From positions 62,001-126,000 of the forward strand of contig CAYLNL010000004.1 of NCBI GenBank assembly GCA_964385175.1: 64,000 nt of DNA, written 5' to 3'. Of the stretch, positions 42,660-50,551 are shown in pieces. A program made the translations under genes and the position numbers. The stretch comes from CAYLNL01 sp964385175. Its GTDB lineage: Bacteria; Bacteroidota; Bacteroidia; Flavobacteriales; Flavobacteriaceae. Every line of letters begins with the position of its first letter. Position 1 is the first letter of the stretch. Below the pieces are notes generated by a model that was not told the origin of the DNA, made no database searches, and saw only the letters and a list, made by a program, of their open reading frames with translations.

Positions 42660-42824
42660 CTATCGTTCTTTAATTTTTTTAAGCGCATCGTTTACCATCT
42701 TAGAGCACACTTTTGTAATTTCTCTCTTTAATGCTACTTTAGTAAGAGATGTAGGGGTATGATTGTTCTTATTGCCTTCGTAAACAACAGATTTTATAAC
42801 TAATTCTTTTATAATAATACTCAT
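42660..42824 (-). CDS. DUF5908 small eCIS protein
   Basis: A 54-residue protein starting MSIIIKELVIKSVV, the typical DUF5908 N terminus, followed by a Thr/Ser loop and a basic KREITKVCSKMVNDALKKIKER helix. The start is the ATG at 42824 (a longer open frame exists upstream but encodes nothing similar). DUF5908 proteins are found between the tube and LysM genes of eCIS operons and may connect these parts. Function not established. Confidence 0.75.
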   Translation of the reverse strand: MSIIIKELVIKSVVYEGNKNNHTPTSLTKVALKREITKVCSKMVNDALKKIKER

Positions 42825-42847
42825 AGCAATGTAAAAAAATATAAGAG

Positions 42848-43312
42848 TTAAGCAGGAAGGGTAGTAAAATAAGTACAAGACAATTTTATAGATTCTATGG
42901 CAAGATTATTGTCCTGTGCACCTAACTTAGATACATTCCATGCTATAGGCCAGGCGCCATTTATCTGCCAGGTTATAATAGCACTTCCATTCTCATCTAA
43001 CAAAGAAACTAACAATGTTTGCGGAACTATTTTTGCACTAAAACCTCCGGTAAGTGTAGCTATACACCATTTTGCTAAAGATGAGCCAGAAGGTATAAGA
43101 CCTCTTTTAAGCTCTATTGTATTGAACTTAGCCCTTGCCGGAACTTGATAAGCAAAACGGTTTTCGCCTCCTTGTTTAATTTCTTCCGTTGAAATTTCCC
43201 CGCTTATACCATCTACCTCCTGAAATTTATAATCGCTTATACCCTCCGATCCCTGAAATTTTACAGAGAAATAAAACGAAACCGGAGGGTATTCACTATA
43301 ATCATTAGGCAT
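42848..43312 (-). CDS. eCIS inner tube protein 2 (initiator-type paralogue)
   Basis: A 154-residue tube protein of the gp19/Hcp-like class: YPPVSFYFSVKFQG, FQEVDGISGEIST, FNTIELKRGLIPSG and WQINGAWPIAWNVSKL are the family's beta-strand pattern. Shares size and motif order with the tube gene before it. Gene start overlaps the stop of tube 1 (TAATG), giving coupled translation. Compared with tube 1 it probably forms a single ring near the hub, as Afp5 does. Confidence 0.85.
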   Translation of the reverse strand: MPNDYSEYPPVSFYFSVKFQGSEGISDYKFQEVDGISGEISTEEIKQGGENRFAYQVPARAKFNTIELKRGLIPSGSSLAKWCIATLTGGFSAKIVPQTLLVSLLDENGSAIITWQINGAWPIAWNVSKLGAQDNNLAIESIKLSCTYFTTLPA

Positions 43313-43776
43313 TATTTATTAGCAATAGTTACTCCTTCATGAGCTATCTCAAGAGTTTCTACAGCTACTTCATTACCATCAGATTTCATGTCGGTGCTTG
43401 TAATTTTGGTAGGCCACGCATTGGTAAGCGTCCAAGTCATGGTACCATTACCGCCTTCGTCAAGCAATTTAATGGTTACTGTTTGTCTCTTGATAATGTT
43501 CATTTTTATTTGATTAAACCAATCCCAGAATTTGTTGTCTTTAACAAAAACGCCTTTTTTGAGGGTTACGTTTCCGAATTTTTTAATTCCGGGCATTTTA
43601 ATAGTGGAAAACACAGGATTGTTTCCATTTCTATACTCAATAATTTGAGCTTCTACATCCAGGCCTGAAATTTCCTGGAAAGCGGTGCCTATAACGTTAT
43701 CTGTTACTTCTACGCTGAAGTAAAATTTCGATATAGGCCACACGGTCTGACTTTGTGCTGATCCATCATCTGCCAT
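43312..43776 (-). CDS. eCIS main inner tube protein (Afp1/Hcp-like)
   Basis: A 154-residue protein of the phage tail tube class: ISKFYFSVEV, AFQEISGLDVEAQIIEYRNG, FSTIKMPGIKKFGNVTLKKGVF, and WTLTNAWPTKI. Stacked hexamers of it form the needle through which effectors travel. It lies between sheath and tube 2 genes, the usual order for eCIS. Length typical. Confidence 0.9.
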   Translation of the reverse strand: MADDGSAQSQTVWPISKFYFSVEVTDNVIGTAFQEISGLDVEAQIIEYRNGNNPVFSTIKMPGIKKFGNVTLKKGVFVKDNKFWDWFNQIKMNIIKRQTVTIKLLDEGGNGTMTWTLTNAWPTKITSTDMKSDGNEVAVETLEIAHEGVTIANK

Positions 43777-43818
43777 GATATTGTGTTTTTAAAGGTTAAT
43801 AATTAATTTTTATTTAGA

Positions 43819-45351
43819 TTACGATTTTTGCATTTGTTGTTCGAACGTAATTACGATGAACTCTGCGGGACGTGAAATAGCTACTTTTACCTCTACTCTC
43901 ATAATTCCTTCTAAGATGTCTAACGCGGTCATAGTAGTTCCTAACCCTACGCTTACTGAAAAAGCATCGGCGGGTACAGCTCCTGCTAAGGCGCCTTGTT
44001 TCCACATATTGGTAAGGAAGTTGCTAATCATGCTCTCTACATTTATCCATGTATTTTTCACGTTAGGTTCAAATACATACGCTTTGGCTGCAAACTTTAT
44101 AGATTGCTCTAACATAATCATGGTACGTCGCACGTTTATATACCGCCAGTCTAAGCTGTTTGCATTTAATGTACGAGCCCCCCAGACTATCGTTCCCAAT
44201 CCTATAAAAGGACGAATGGCGCAGATGGCTTTTCCTAAGATAGGCGCATTCAAGTCTTCTTGCTGGTTATGGTCTATATGCACAGCAGGAGCCACTGTAC
44301 TATTTACTGCTACGTTAGCAGGTGCCTTCCATACCCCACGCTCATTATCTACACGCGTATAAATACCAGCCATAGCACCAGAAGGAGGCAACAAGTTTTT
44401 CTTATCTAAAACCGTATCCATCAGCGTTTTAAAGTCAGGTACCGCAATAGAGAGTACACTTTGAACAGTAGCCGGGTCAGGTCCATTCCCATCTGCAGCA
44501 GGAGGCGCTGCAAGTGCATCTATAAAAGGTTTCAAGGCATCTTGCTGGGCTTTGCTAAGAGAAGCTATAGCAGCTGTGCAAATTTCCTGTACTATCTTTA
44601 AAGAATCTGCATTAAAATTCTGGAAGCTTATTTCGGTAGATTGTACAATAGTAGTTTTTAACCACGGATAGTAAGCCGCTCCGAAACTTAAAAAGTCAGA
44701 AGCTACCTGGTTTCTGAACTGGTCTATAGGATTAAAATTAGGGTCATCTAATCCTTTAAACCCTTCATACACATCTAAAATTGCCACCCGGTTTTTCTGC
44801 GTACCAGCATGGTTAAGCATTTGCTGTTGCAATGAATAGCAAACATTAGCTTCCAATAACAACGCATCGGGTATAACTAGCATGGTAGGCTCTGTTTCTT
44901 TTTCGAGCGATTTCAGAGCGCCCAAGAAAGGATCTAATGATAGATCAGGGGCTACCTTGCCGCTTCCGTAAGTTCCTACAGATACAATGTAACAGGTGCC
45001 TCCTCCATTTTGGTAAAATAGTTTTAGCGACTCATACATGTAAAACAAAGTGTTTGCGTCGGGCGTAAGCGTGTACGAGTCCGCTCCGATAGTAACATCA
45101 GAAGGAGTAGGAGCATCAGCCGCTAATTTGGCAAGTGCATAGGTGGTTTGAGCACCTTTTCCATAGAAATTTTCAAATTCTAGGAAAGAATCTACTTTTA
45201 CGGGTTTATTCAGCAACGATTTGCCGCCAAAACTCGCTTTTTCGGTGTAGCCTATAAAGGCCGGAATAGCTGTAGCTACAGCCACCACCGAATTGGGGAA
45301 GGCGCTTTTCTCATCGATATAAACGCCGGGGGTTTTTAGTGTTAGTGCCAT
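43819..45351 (-). CDS. eCIS contractile sheath protein
   Basis: A 510-residue sheath protein. N terminus LKTPGVYIDEKSAFPNSVVAVATAIPAFIGYTE is the signature of phage and eCIS sheaths, followed by variable middle domain (residues about 90-330) and a conserved C-terminal region (AICAIRPFIGLGTIVWGARTLNANSLDWRYINVRRTMIMLEQSI, EPNVKNTWINVESMISNFLTNMWKQGAL). Contraction of the sheath drives the tube into a target cell. It has the size of Afp2-4 relatives, but only one sheath gene is present. Confidence 0.93.
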   Translation of the reverse strand: MALTLKTPGVYIDEKSAFPNSVVAVATAIPAFIGYTEKASFGGKSLLNKPVKVDSFLEFENFYGKGAQTTYALAKLAADAPTPSDVTIGADSYTLTPDANTLFYMYESLKLFYQNGGGTCYIVSVGTYGSGKVAPDLSLDPFLGALKSLEKETEPTMLVIPDALLLEANVCYSLQQQMLNHAGTQKNRVAILDVYEGFKGLDDPNFNPIDQFRNQVASDFLSFGAAYYPWLKTTIVQSTEISFQNFNADSLKIVQEICTAAIASLSKAQQDALKPFIDALAAPPAADGNGPDPATVQSVLSIAVPDFKTLMDTVLDKKNLLPPSGAMAGIYTRVDNERGVWKAPANVAVNSTVAPAVHIDHNQQEDLNAPILGKAICAIRPFIGLGTIVWGARTLNANSLDWRYINVRRTMIMLEQSIKFAAKAYVFEPNVKNTWINVESMISNFLTNMWKQGALAGAVPADAFSVSVGLGTTMTALDILEGIMRVEVKVAISRPAEFIVITFEQQMQKS

Positions 45352-45369
45352 AATAATTGGTTTTTAGTA

Positions 45370-46326
45370 TTAAATATATATGTATATAGGGGTTGTGTAC
45401 AAAGTAGGTTCTTCGCCAGAAGGGCGTACATTTTCGCTTTGGGCGGCAGGCAACTTCAAAAACATATTCCAGGGTTGCGCCATTGTTTCCGGGTGTGGCT
45501 TAGTAATCAATTTAAACTCATAATCGGGGCGTTGCTTAAAGGGAATTAACCCTTGAGAAGCTATTTTCAGCGCAGCCCTTCCTCCTAAAACGGTTGCCGG
45601 TTCCCCCGTTTTAAAAACATATTGCTGTTTTTCATCCAGCACTTCATAGTTGTTTCCATTAGGCTGTTTCTCAATAATATAATATTCCCAAACAGATGAA
45701 CGCACTTGGAAGGTAATGGTATAGGAAGGGTTTTCAGTAGTTTTCAAATCTATTTCAATCAACCCAAATACCGTATTCGTTTTTTCCGGGTCGCCAAAGA
45801 AAAAACCCTGCTCATCGCCAAACGTCCAGTTATATTTTCCTGGCTCCCAATCTTTCCATAAACCAGAAAGAGAGGTTAATCCATTCCATGGCATTTCTAA
45901 AACAATCTCTCCAGTTTGATTCACAATACGCAACGATTTTTCTTCCCCTTTGCTGGCTGAAATAGATAGACCGTATATCTTCTCTAAAATATCCTGTTCT
46001 TCAATTTCCGTATTTGCCTGTAGCCGTCCATTTACGTCACTCAGGTAACACAAAGAATCGTTTTGAGAGAAAAAGGGCAATATAGTATAGTTATAAAATT
46101 CAATATCAGTTATCCGCATCCAAAAAGTAAGCAGCGAACCATAATCTTCCGGTGTTTCAGCCGTGCGATAGAGCGTTATATCAGCAGGAAGAGCCCGCAT
46201 CAAAATCCTGTGCGTTTTCATCCATCGCTCGGTAGCTTGGGTAGGCTGTAACTCAATACCCCCTATCGCTCCTGAAAAATAGGTGTGAGAACAATCAAGA
46301 TGAAATATTTGCGTAGTCTTTGTCAT
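45370..46326 (-). CDS. Unknown eCIS protein between cap and sheath genes
   Basis: A 318-residue protein not recognised by family. Mostly beta-rich, with a Trp/Gly-rich centre (PWNGLTSLSGLWKDWEPG, YNWTFGDEQGFFFGDPEK) and a C-terminal GRAALKIAS segment. It has no signal peptide or membrane helices. Its place directly between the cap gene (10 bp away) and the sheath gene (18 bp) suggests a structural role at the particle end, perhaps a cap adaptor like the one described for the Algoriphagus eCIS; the identity is inferred from position only. Confidence 0.55.
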   Translation of the reverse strand: MTKTTQIFHLDCSHTYFSGAIGGIELQPTQATERWMKTHRILMRALPADITLYRTAETPEDYGSLLTFWMRITDIEFYNYTILPFFSQNDSLCYLSDVNGRLQANTEIEEQDILEKIYGLSISASKGEEKSLRIVNQTGEIVLEMPWNGLTSLSGLWKDWEPGKYNWTFGDEQGFFFGDPEKTNTVFGLIEIDLKTTENPSYTITFQVRSSVWEYYIIEKQPNGNNYEVLDEKQQYVFKTGEPATVLGGRAALKIASQGLIPFKQRPDYEFKLITKPHPETMAQPWNMFLKLPAAQSENVRPSGEEPTLYTTPIYIYI

Positions 46327-46335
46327 ACTCCTTAG

Positions 46336-46908
46336 TTAAACAGCCGCCTGCGGCGCTTCCTGTATTTGAGGCAATTCAGCAGGTATAACCCCTTCATGGA
46401 TACTCAACATTCGTAACTTATATATAATAGAAGGCTGGTACTTTGCACCCAGCGCCCCCCAGAAATGGCTCATATCTTGAATATTCAAGTTCACAATTTC
46501 ACAAGTAATTTTTTCTACCGAAGCCGGTAACCCACTCATATTCGCATGGTTGAATACCGGGTTGCTCTGGAAAAAACCAATAGCCGCCGAAAGCCATTTC
46601 AACCCTTCCGGGTATTGCTTATCATTAAACAACATAGAAAGCAACAGGTATAAATTTATGTTTACCGGGGGCAATTTGCGCCCGATACCACCTCCATTAA
46701 GATGCACATAGCCCGCCATACTTTCCCGGTTTGTCTCGTGTTCTATATTTACAATACTCAATACCAAGGCACTCTCTTCTTTAATAATGGCATTCCCGTC
46801 AGGCCCCACCAAACCAGAAAGTAAAACCTTATTGGTGCGGTTTTGAAACTTTCGGTTGAGATGCCCATTCAACGATTGAGTTATATTTGTAAGTACGCTC
46901 GATATCAC
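46336..46908 (-). CDS. eCIS tail terminator/cap (DUF4255, Pvc16-like)
   Basis: A 190-residue protein of the Pvc16/DUF4255 class. It begins with GTG at 46908 (MISSVLTNITQSLN). It contains LVLSIVNIEHETN, KLPPVNINLYLLLSMLF, AIGFFQSNPVF, ITCEIVNLNIQDMSHFWGALGAKYQPSIIYKLRML, all characteristic. It caps the top of sheath and tube and stops their growth. First gene of the structural operon in transcription order. The promoter upstream was not found. Confidence 0.88.
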   Translation of the reverse strand: MISSVLTNITQSLNGHLNRKFQNRTNKVLLSGLVGPDGNAIIKEESALVLSIVNIEHETNRESMAGYVHLNGGGIGRKLPPVNINLYLLLSMLFNDKQYPEGLKWLSAAIGFFQSNPVFNHANMSGLPASVEKITCEIVNLNIQDMSHFWGALGAKYQPSIIYKLRMLSIHEGVIPAELPQIQEAPQAAV

Positions 46909-47060
46909 CTTTCTATACAGTCTTCAAACAAGTTAGTAAAGATGCGATGCAACGTTTTGACAAACAACCGCAGAAGTACGGTAATATGTAATATCAGTAT
47001 AAGTACGGATAAAATACACACCTACAAAAACCAGTAATCTCTCTAAAAAGACCTTTTCCC

Positions 47061-47068
47061 TACTTTTG
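47061..47068 (+). promoter_or_regulatory. -7 box before the LuxE-like gene
   Basis: TACTTTTG matches the TAnnTTTG -7 consensus; no clear TTG element was found at the usual distance. The likely transcription start lies just before the ATG at 47081, which favours the ATG at 47087 as the start codon. Confidence 0.45.
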
Positions 47069-47086
47069 TAACCTCTATAAATGCCT

Positions 47087-48067
47087 ATGAACCCCGCTTC
47101 TATTTTTCATATAGACACTCCCCGAGAATTTGAAATCGCCGCCTGGCAGCTTTTTGAATATCAATACACCCATAACCCCCTGTATCATACTTTTTGCAAC
47201 CTCTTGCACCGGCCTCCCGGAAAAGTAAGTAGCCTGGAGGAGATTCCTTTTTTGCCCATTCAATTTTTTAAAACCCATACCGTGCTTTCCGGTTCCCATT
47301 CCCCGCAGCTCATTTTTACCAGCAGCGGCACTACTGGCAGTCTTCTCTCAAAACATTATATAACAGATGCAGCACTTTATAAAAATAGTTCCCTGGCAGC
47401 TTTTCAACACTTCTATGGCTCCGTGGCCAATTATACCATTTTAGCGCTACTCCCTTCTTATTTAGAGCGAAACAATTCTTCGCTGGTATATATGGTAAAC
47501 CACCTCATTCGCCAATCAAACCATCCAGAAAGCGGGTTCTTTCTCCACAATTTAGATGAGCTTGCTCACCGGCTCAGAGAGATAGATAAGCGGGGAGAGC
47601 CCGTTTTACTCATTGGCGTTTCCTTTGCCCTACTTAACCTTATAGAAAAATACACTTTCCGGTTACACCATACCATTATTATGGAAACCGGTGGTATGAA
47701 AGGCCGCCGCAAAGAACTGACACGGGCAGAATTGCACCAGCTCCTCCGGGAGGGCTTTGGGGTAGAAACCATTCATTCTGAGTATGGAATGACAGAACTA
47801 TTGTCGCAAGCCTATTCCCAAAAAAACGGGAACTTTCAATGCCCGCCCTGGATGAAAATTTTTATACGCGAAACAAGCGACCCTTTACAACTGTTACCCA
47901 CCGGGAAAACAGGAGGGATTAATGTTATAGATTTAGCCAATAGAAACTCATGCGCTTTCATAGCCACCGAAGACCTCGGGAAAGTATATGAAAATGGTTC
48001 TTTTGAAGTGTTGGGGCGCTACGACCAGGCAGATGTAAGAGGATGTAATTTATTGATTAACAATTAG
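47087..48067 (+). CDS. LuxE/acyl-protein synthetase-like enzyme
   Basis: A 326-residue ANL-superfamily enzyme of the LuxE/acyl-transferase type: FLPIQFFKTH, LIFTSSGTTGSL (the P-loop of adenylate-forming enzymes), and EYGMTELLSQAY, where TE is conserved. These proteins activate a fatty acid as acyl-AMP and move it to a Cys or carrier. The start at 47087 (MNPAS) is preferred; 47081 is possible. It runs divergent from the eCIS operon. Substrate unknown. Confidence 0.85.
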   Translation: MNPASIFHIDTPREFEIAAWQLFEYQYTHNPLYHTFCNLLHRPPGKVSSLEEIPFLPIQFFKTHTVLSGSHSPQLIFTSSGTTGSLLSKHYITDAALYKNSSLAAFQHFYGSVANYTILALLPSYLERNNSSLVYMVNHLIRQSNHPESGFFLHNLDELAHRLREIDKRGEPVLLIGVSFALLNLIEKYTFRLHHTIIMETGGMKGRRKELTRAELHQLLREGFGVETIHSEYGMTELLSQAYSQKNGNFQCPPWMKIFIRETSDPLQLLPTGKTGGINVIDLANRNSCAFIATEDLGKVYENGSFEVLGRYDQADVRGCNLLINN

Positions 48068-48426
48068 TAAAATATAATACCATAAACTTTTAGTGTATGT
48101 TTTAATAATCGTTTTCGCACGGGCGCGCCTACCCGCCCGCGTGTGTGAGCGTAAGCGCACGTACATACATATACGAAAGGAAATGCTAAGGTTCATAATA
48201 CGATTTTAAGCGATGGAAGAAAATTCATTAAAATTCTTTGAACAAAAACAATTATAATATAATTGTAAATAGTGTGAATAAAAAATAATTTTTTTAAGTA
48301 TATTTGAACTGTAAATAGAGATAGCCACATATAACTATTTAAAACCAAAACTTTACTGTTGATAAGCTCATTTCGCCATTCACAGAAAAAGTAAGACAAG
48401 TAACTAACAATACTACTAACCGCTCC
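48068..48426. other. AT-rich intergenic region with a GC-rich island
   Basis: About 360 bp without a gene. Positions 48117-48178 are GC-rich in an otherwise AT-rich segment and contain a 6-bp hairpin, cgggcg (48120-48125) with cgcccg (48134-48139), but no T run. TATATTTG at 48299-48306 resembles a -7 box for the next gene, though no TTG element is placed well. Confidence 0.5.
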
Positions 48427-48924
48427 ATGAAGAAAATCTATATTTTTCTACTCTTTCATATCATCGTCATACCCATCATCGCCCAGCCAACAGGGAGATA
48501 TGGCGGGGGAGCGGGTGGTGGTTTTTCCTTCTCAGAAAGCCTGAACAATATACTTCCCGCAACCATAAACCCCTCTCAACCCACCGGGAAATATGGTGGC
48601 GGCTCAGGAGACGGTTTTGCCTTTGCAGAAAGTCTTGGAGGTGTATTATATTCGCCCCTTAAGCCCGCTATTTCTCAAAAAATAGCTATTTATCCCAATC
48701 CTATATACAAACATACTCCCTTCCTGTATATAGAAAGCCCCTTTAAGGGGGATGTTACCGCCAAATGGTATGCCATTAACGGCGCTTTATTATACATTCA
48801 GGAAGTAACAAAAAATAACCCGGTAGCAGTCATAAAACGCCCCGCCCTCTCATCGGGAGTATATATGCTCATAATAGAAGAAACTACCAAAAATGTCTTT
48901 TTCCAAAAAGTAATCGTTCAGTGA
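48427..48924 (+). CDS. Small secreted protein with T9SS C-terminal sorting domain
   Basis: A 165-residue exported protein: signal peptide MKKIYIFLLFHIIVIPIIAQ, then two copies of a Gly-rich motif (QPTGRYGGGAGGGFSFSESL and QPTGKYGGGSGDGFAFAESL), and a C-terminal type IX secretion sorting domain of about 75 residues (IYPNP start, GALLYI, LSSGVYMLII, KVIVQ end). It is taken across the outer membrane by the T9SS. The Gly-rich repeats are likely flexible. Function unknown. Confidence 0.8.
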   Translation: MKKIYIFLLFHIIVIPIIAQPTGRYGGGAGGGFSFSESLNNILPATINPSQPTGKYGGGSGDGFAFAESLGGVLYSPLKPAISQKIAIYPNPIYKHTPFLYIESPFKGDVTAKWYAINGALLYIQEVTKNNPVAVIKRPALSSGVYMLIIEETTKNVFFQKVIVQ

Positions 48925-49002
48925 TAACTTTTTCAATTTAATACACACCGTATGACACCATTGAAAAACATCCGACACAATATCAGCAGGTTCAAAAACC
49001 TA

Positions 49003-50547
49003 ATGAAGAAACAAGTATTCATCCTCTTTTTTTTCGGCTCCTACATCGCCTTTCCTAATAACTTAACTATTGGCAATGTAAGCATAGTAAGTGTTGACCC
49101 TGAAACTCAAACCTCCTTAATTTCGTTTAATATTTCATGGGAAAATTCATGGAGAGATGCCATAAATTATGATGCTGTTTGGATTTTTATTAAATACAGG
49201 CCCTCGGGCTCCAATGAACCCTGGGAACATGCCACGCTTAGCCCCGCTGGCCACCAGGCTCCCGCAGGAGCCGCTCTTTCTGTTCCGGCAGACGGAACAG
49301 GTGTTTTTCTATACAGAGCCGTCAACGGAGAAGGGGTTGCTTCCTTTTCCAATATTGTTCTCAACTGGAATTATGGGATAGAAGGAATAACTCCCGGCAT
49401 AAATATAGATATAAGAGTTCTTGGGATAGAAATGGTATATGTTCCCCAAGGCAGTTTTTGGCTGGGCGATGGCGAAACCACAGATATATATGGCAATTTT
49501 GAAGCAGCCGACTCCGGCGCCCCCTTTTTAGTTAACAACGAAAATACCATTACCATAGGAGGAAGCGCCCCGGGTAGCTTGGGAAATAACAACCGCCAGG
49601 GCATGTGGTGTTGTGGAGGGGGATATCTCAATGGCGCTGCCGATGATTTTGACGATACCGCATCTCAAACCCTTCCGGCGCAATTCCCAAAAGGATATAA
49701 CGCCTTTTATTGCATGAAATATGAAATATCCCAGGAACAATGGGTTGTTTTTCTGAATATGATTGGAAATGCCCAATCTCAAACTCATGCCAACCCGTAT
49801 AATTTTTATGGCGCTCCCTATGAAAATTACCGGTACGGTGTCGCCGGGAATTACCCTAACTATACTACCAGCCAGCCATACCTTCCTATTATTTATATAG
49901 ATTGGGTGAGAGGCGCTGCATACGCCGATTGGGCAGGCTTGCGGCCTATGACAGAGCTGGAATTTGAGAAAGCAGCCCGCGGCGTAGATTTCCCGCTTGC
50001 GGGCCAGTACGTGTGGGGAACTGATGAAATAGACATTAGCGATAATTTACTCTTATATAACCAGGGGCTCGCCAATGAAGGAATTGCTTCGGGCTACAAT
50101 GTTAGCCCTTCCGCCGGGAACATCTGGATGCTTACCGGCAATCAAACAGCAGATTATGTGGCCAGGGTAGGCATATTGGCAGCCCATCCATCTAATACGG
50201 GCAGGATAACTGCCGGCGCTTCTTATTGGGGGATTATGGATTTGGGAGGTAACGCCTGGGAACAATGCGTTACGGTGGGACATCTGCAAGGAAGATTGTT
50301 TACAGGACTTCACGGAGACGGAACCCTAAACCCGGCAGGCTATGCTAATGTGCCCAACTGGCCCGGGAATTTTGGAGGAGGGTATATAGATACCAATTAT
50401 GGAATGGGAAGGAGAGGAGGAGGTGTTAGTTATCCGCCCGAAAATGCACAGCATAACGCCCGTATTTCCAGCCGGATTTTAGCTACCGAGTTTTGGTCTA
50501 TCTGCTCCTGGCGCGATGGAATACGCTTTGTACGCACCGCTCCCTGA
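49003..50547 (+). CDS. SUMF1/formylglycine-generating-enzyme-like secreted protein
   Basis: A 514-residue exported protein (start ATG at 49003, MKKQVFILFFFGSYIAFP signal; an in-frame ATG at 48952 is possible). An N-terminal domain of about 120 residues precedes the SUMF1/EgtB-type C-lectin-like fold: YVPQGSFWLGDGE, FYCMKYEISQEQWVVFLN, RPMTELEFEKAARG, GNAWEQCV, and a RIASR-like end (ARISSR, GIRFVRT). Sulfatase-activating activity needs two Cys residues that I could not assign, so another role is likely. Bacteroidota have many such proteins. Confidence 0.8.
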   Translation: MKKQVFILFFFGSYIAFPNNLTIGNVSIVSVDPETQTSLISFNISWENSWRDAINYDAVWIFIKYRPSGSNEPWEHATLSPAGHQAPAGAALSVPADGTGVFLYRAVNGEGVASFSNIVLNWNYGIEGITPGINIDIRVLGIEMVYVPQGSFWLGDGETTDIYGNFEAADSGAPFLVNNENTITIGGSAPGSLGNNNRQGMWCCGGGYLNGAADDFDDTASQTLPAQFPKGYNAFYCMKYEISQEQWVVFLNMIGNAQSQTHANPYNFYGAPYENYRYGVAGNYPNYTTSQPYLPIIYIDWVRGAAYADWAGLRPMTELEFEKAARGVDFPLAGQYVWGTDEIDISDNLLLYNQGLANEGIASGYNVSPSAGNIWMLTGNQTADYVARVGILAAHPSNTGRITAGASYWGIMDLGGNAWEQCVTVGHLQGRLFTGLHGDGTLNPAGYANVPNWPGNFGGGYIDTNYGMGRRGGGVSYPPENAQHNARISSRILATEFWSICSWRDGIRFVRTAP

Positions 50548-50551
50548 AAAA

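Noticed and set aside
43312..46908. Whole injection locus as a phage
   Set aside because: No capsid, portal, terminase or lysis genes; DUF4255, DUF5908 and DUF4157 genes point to an eCIS.
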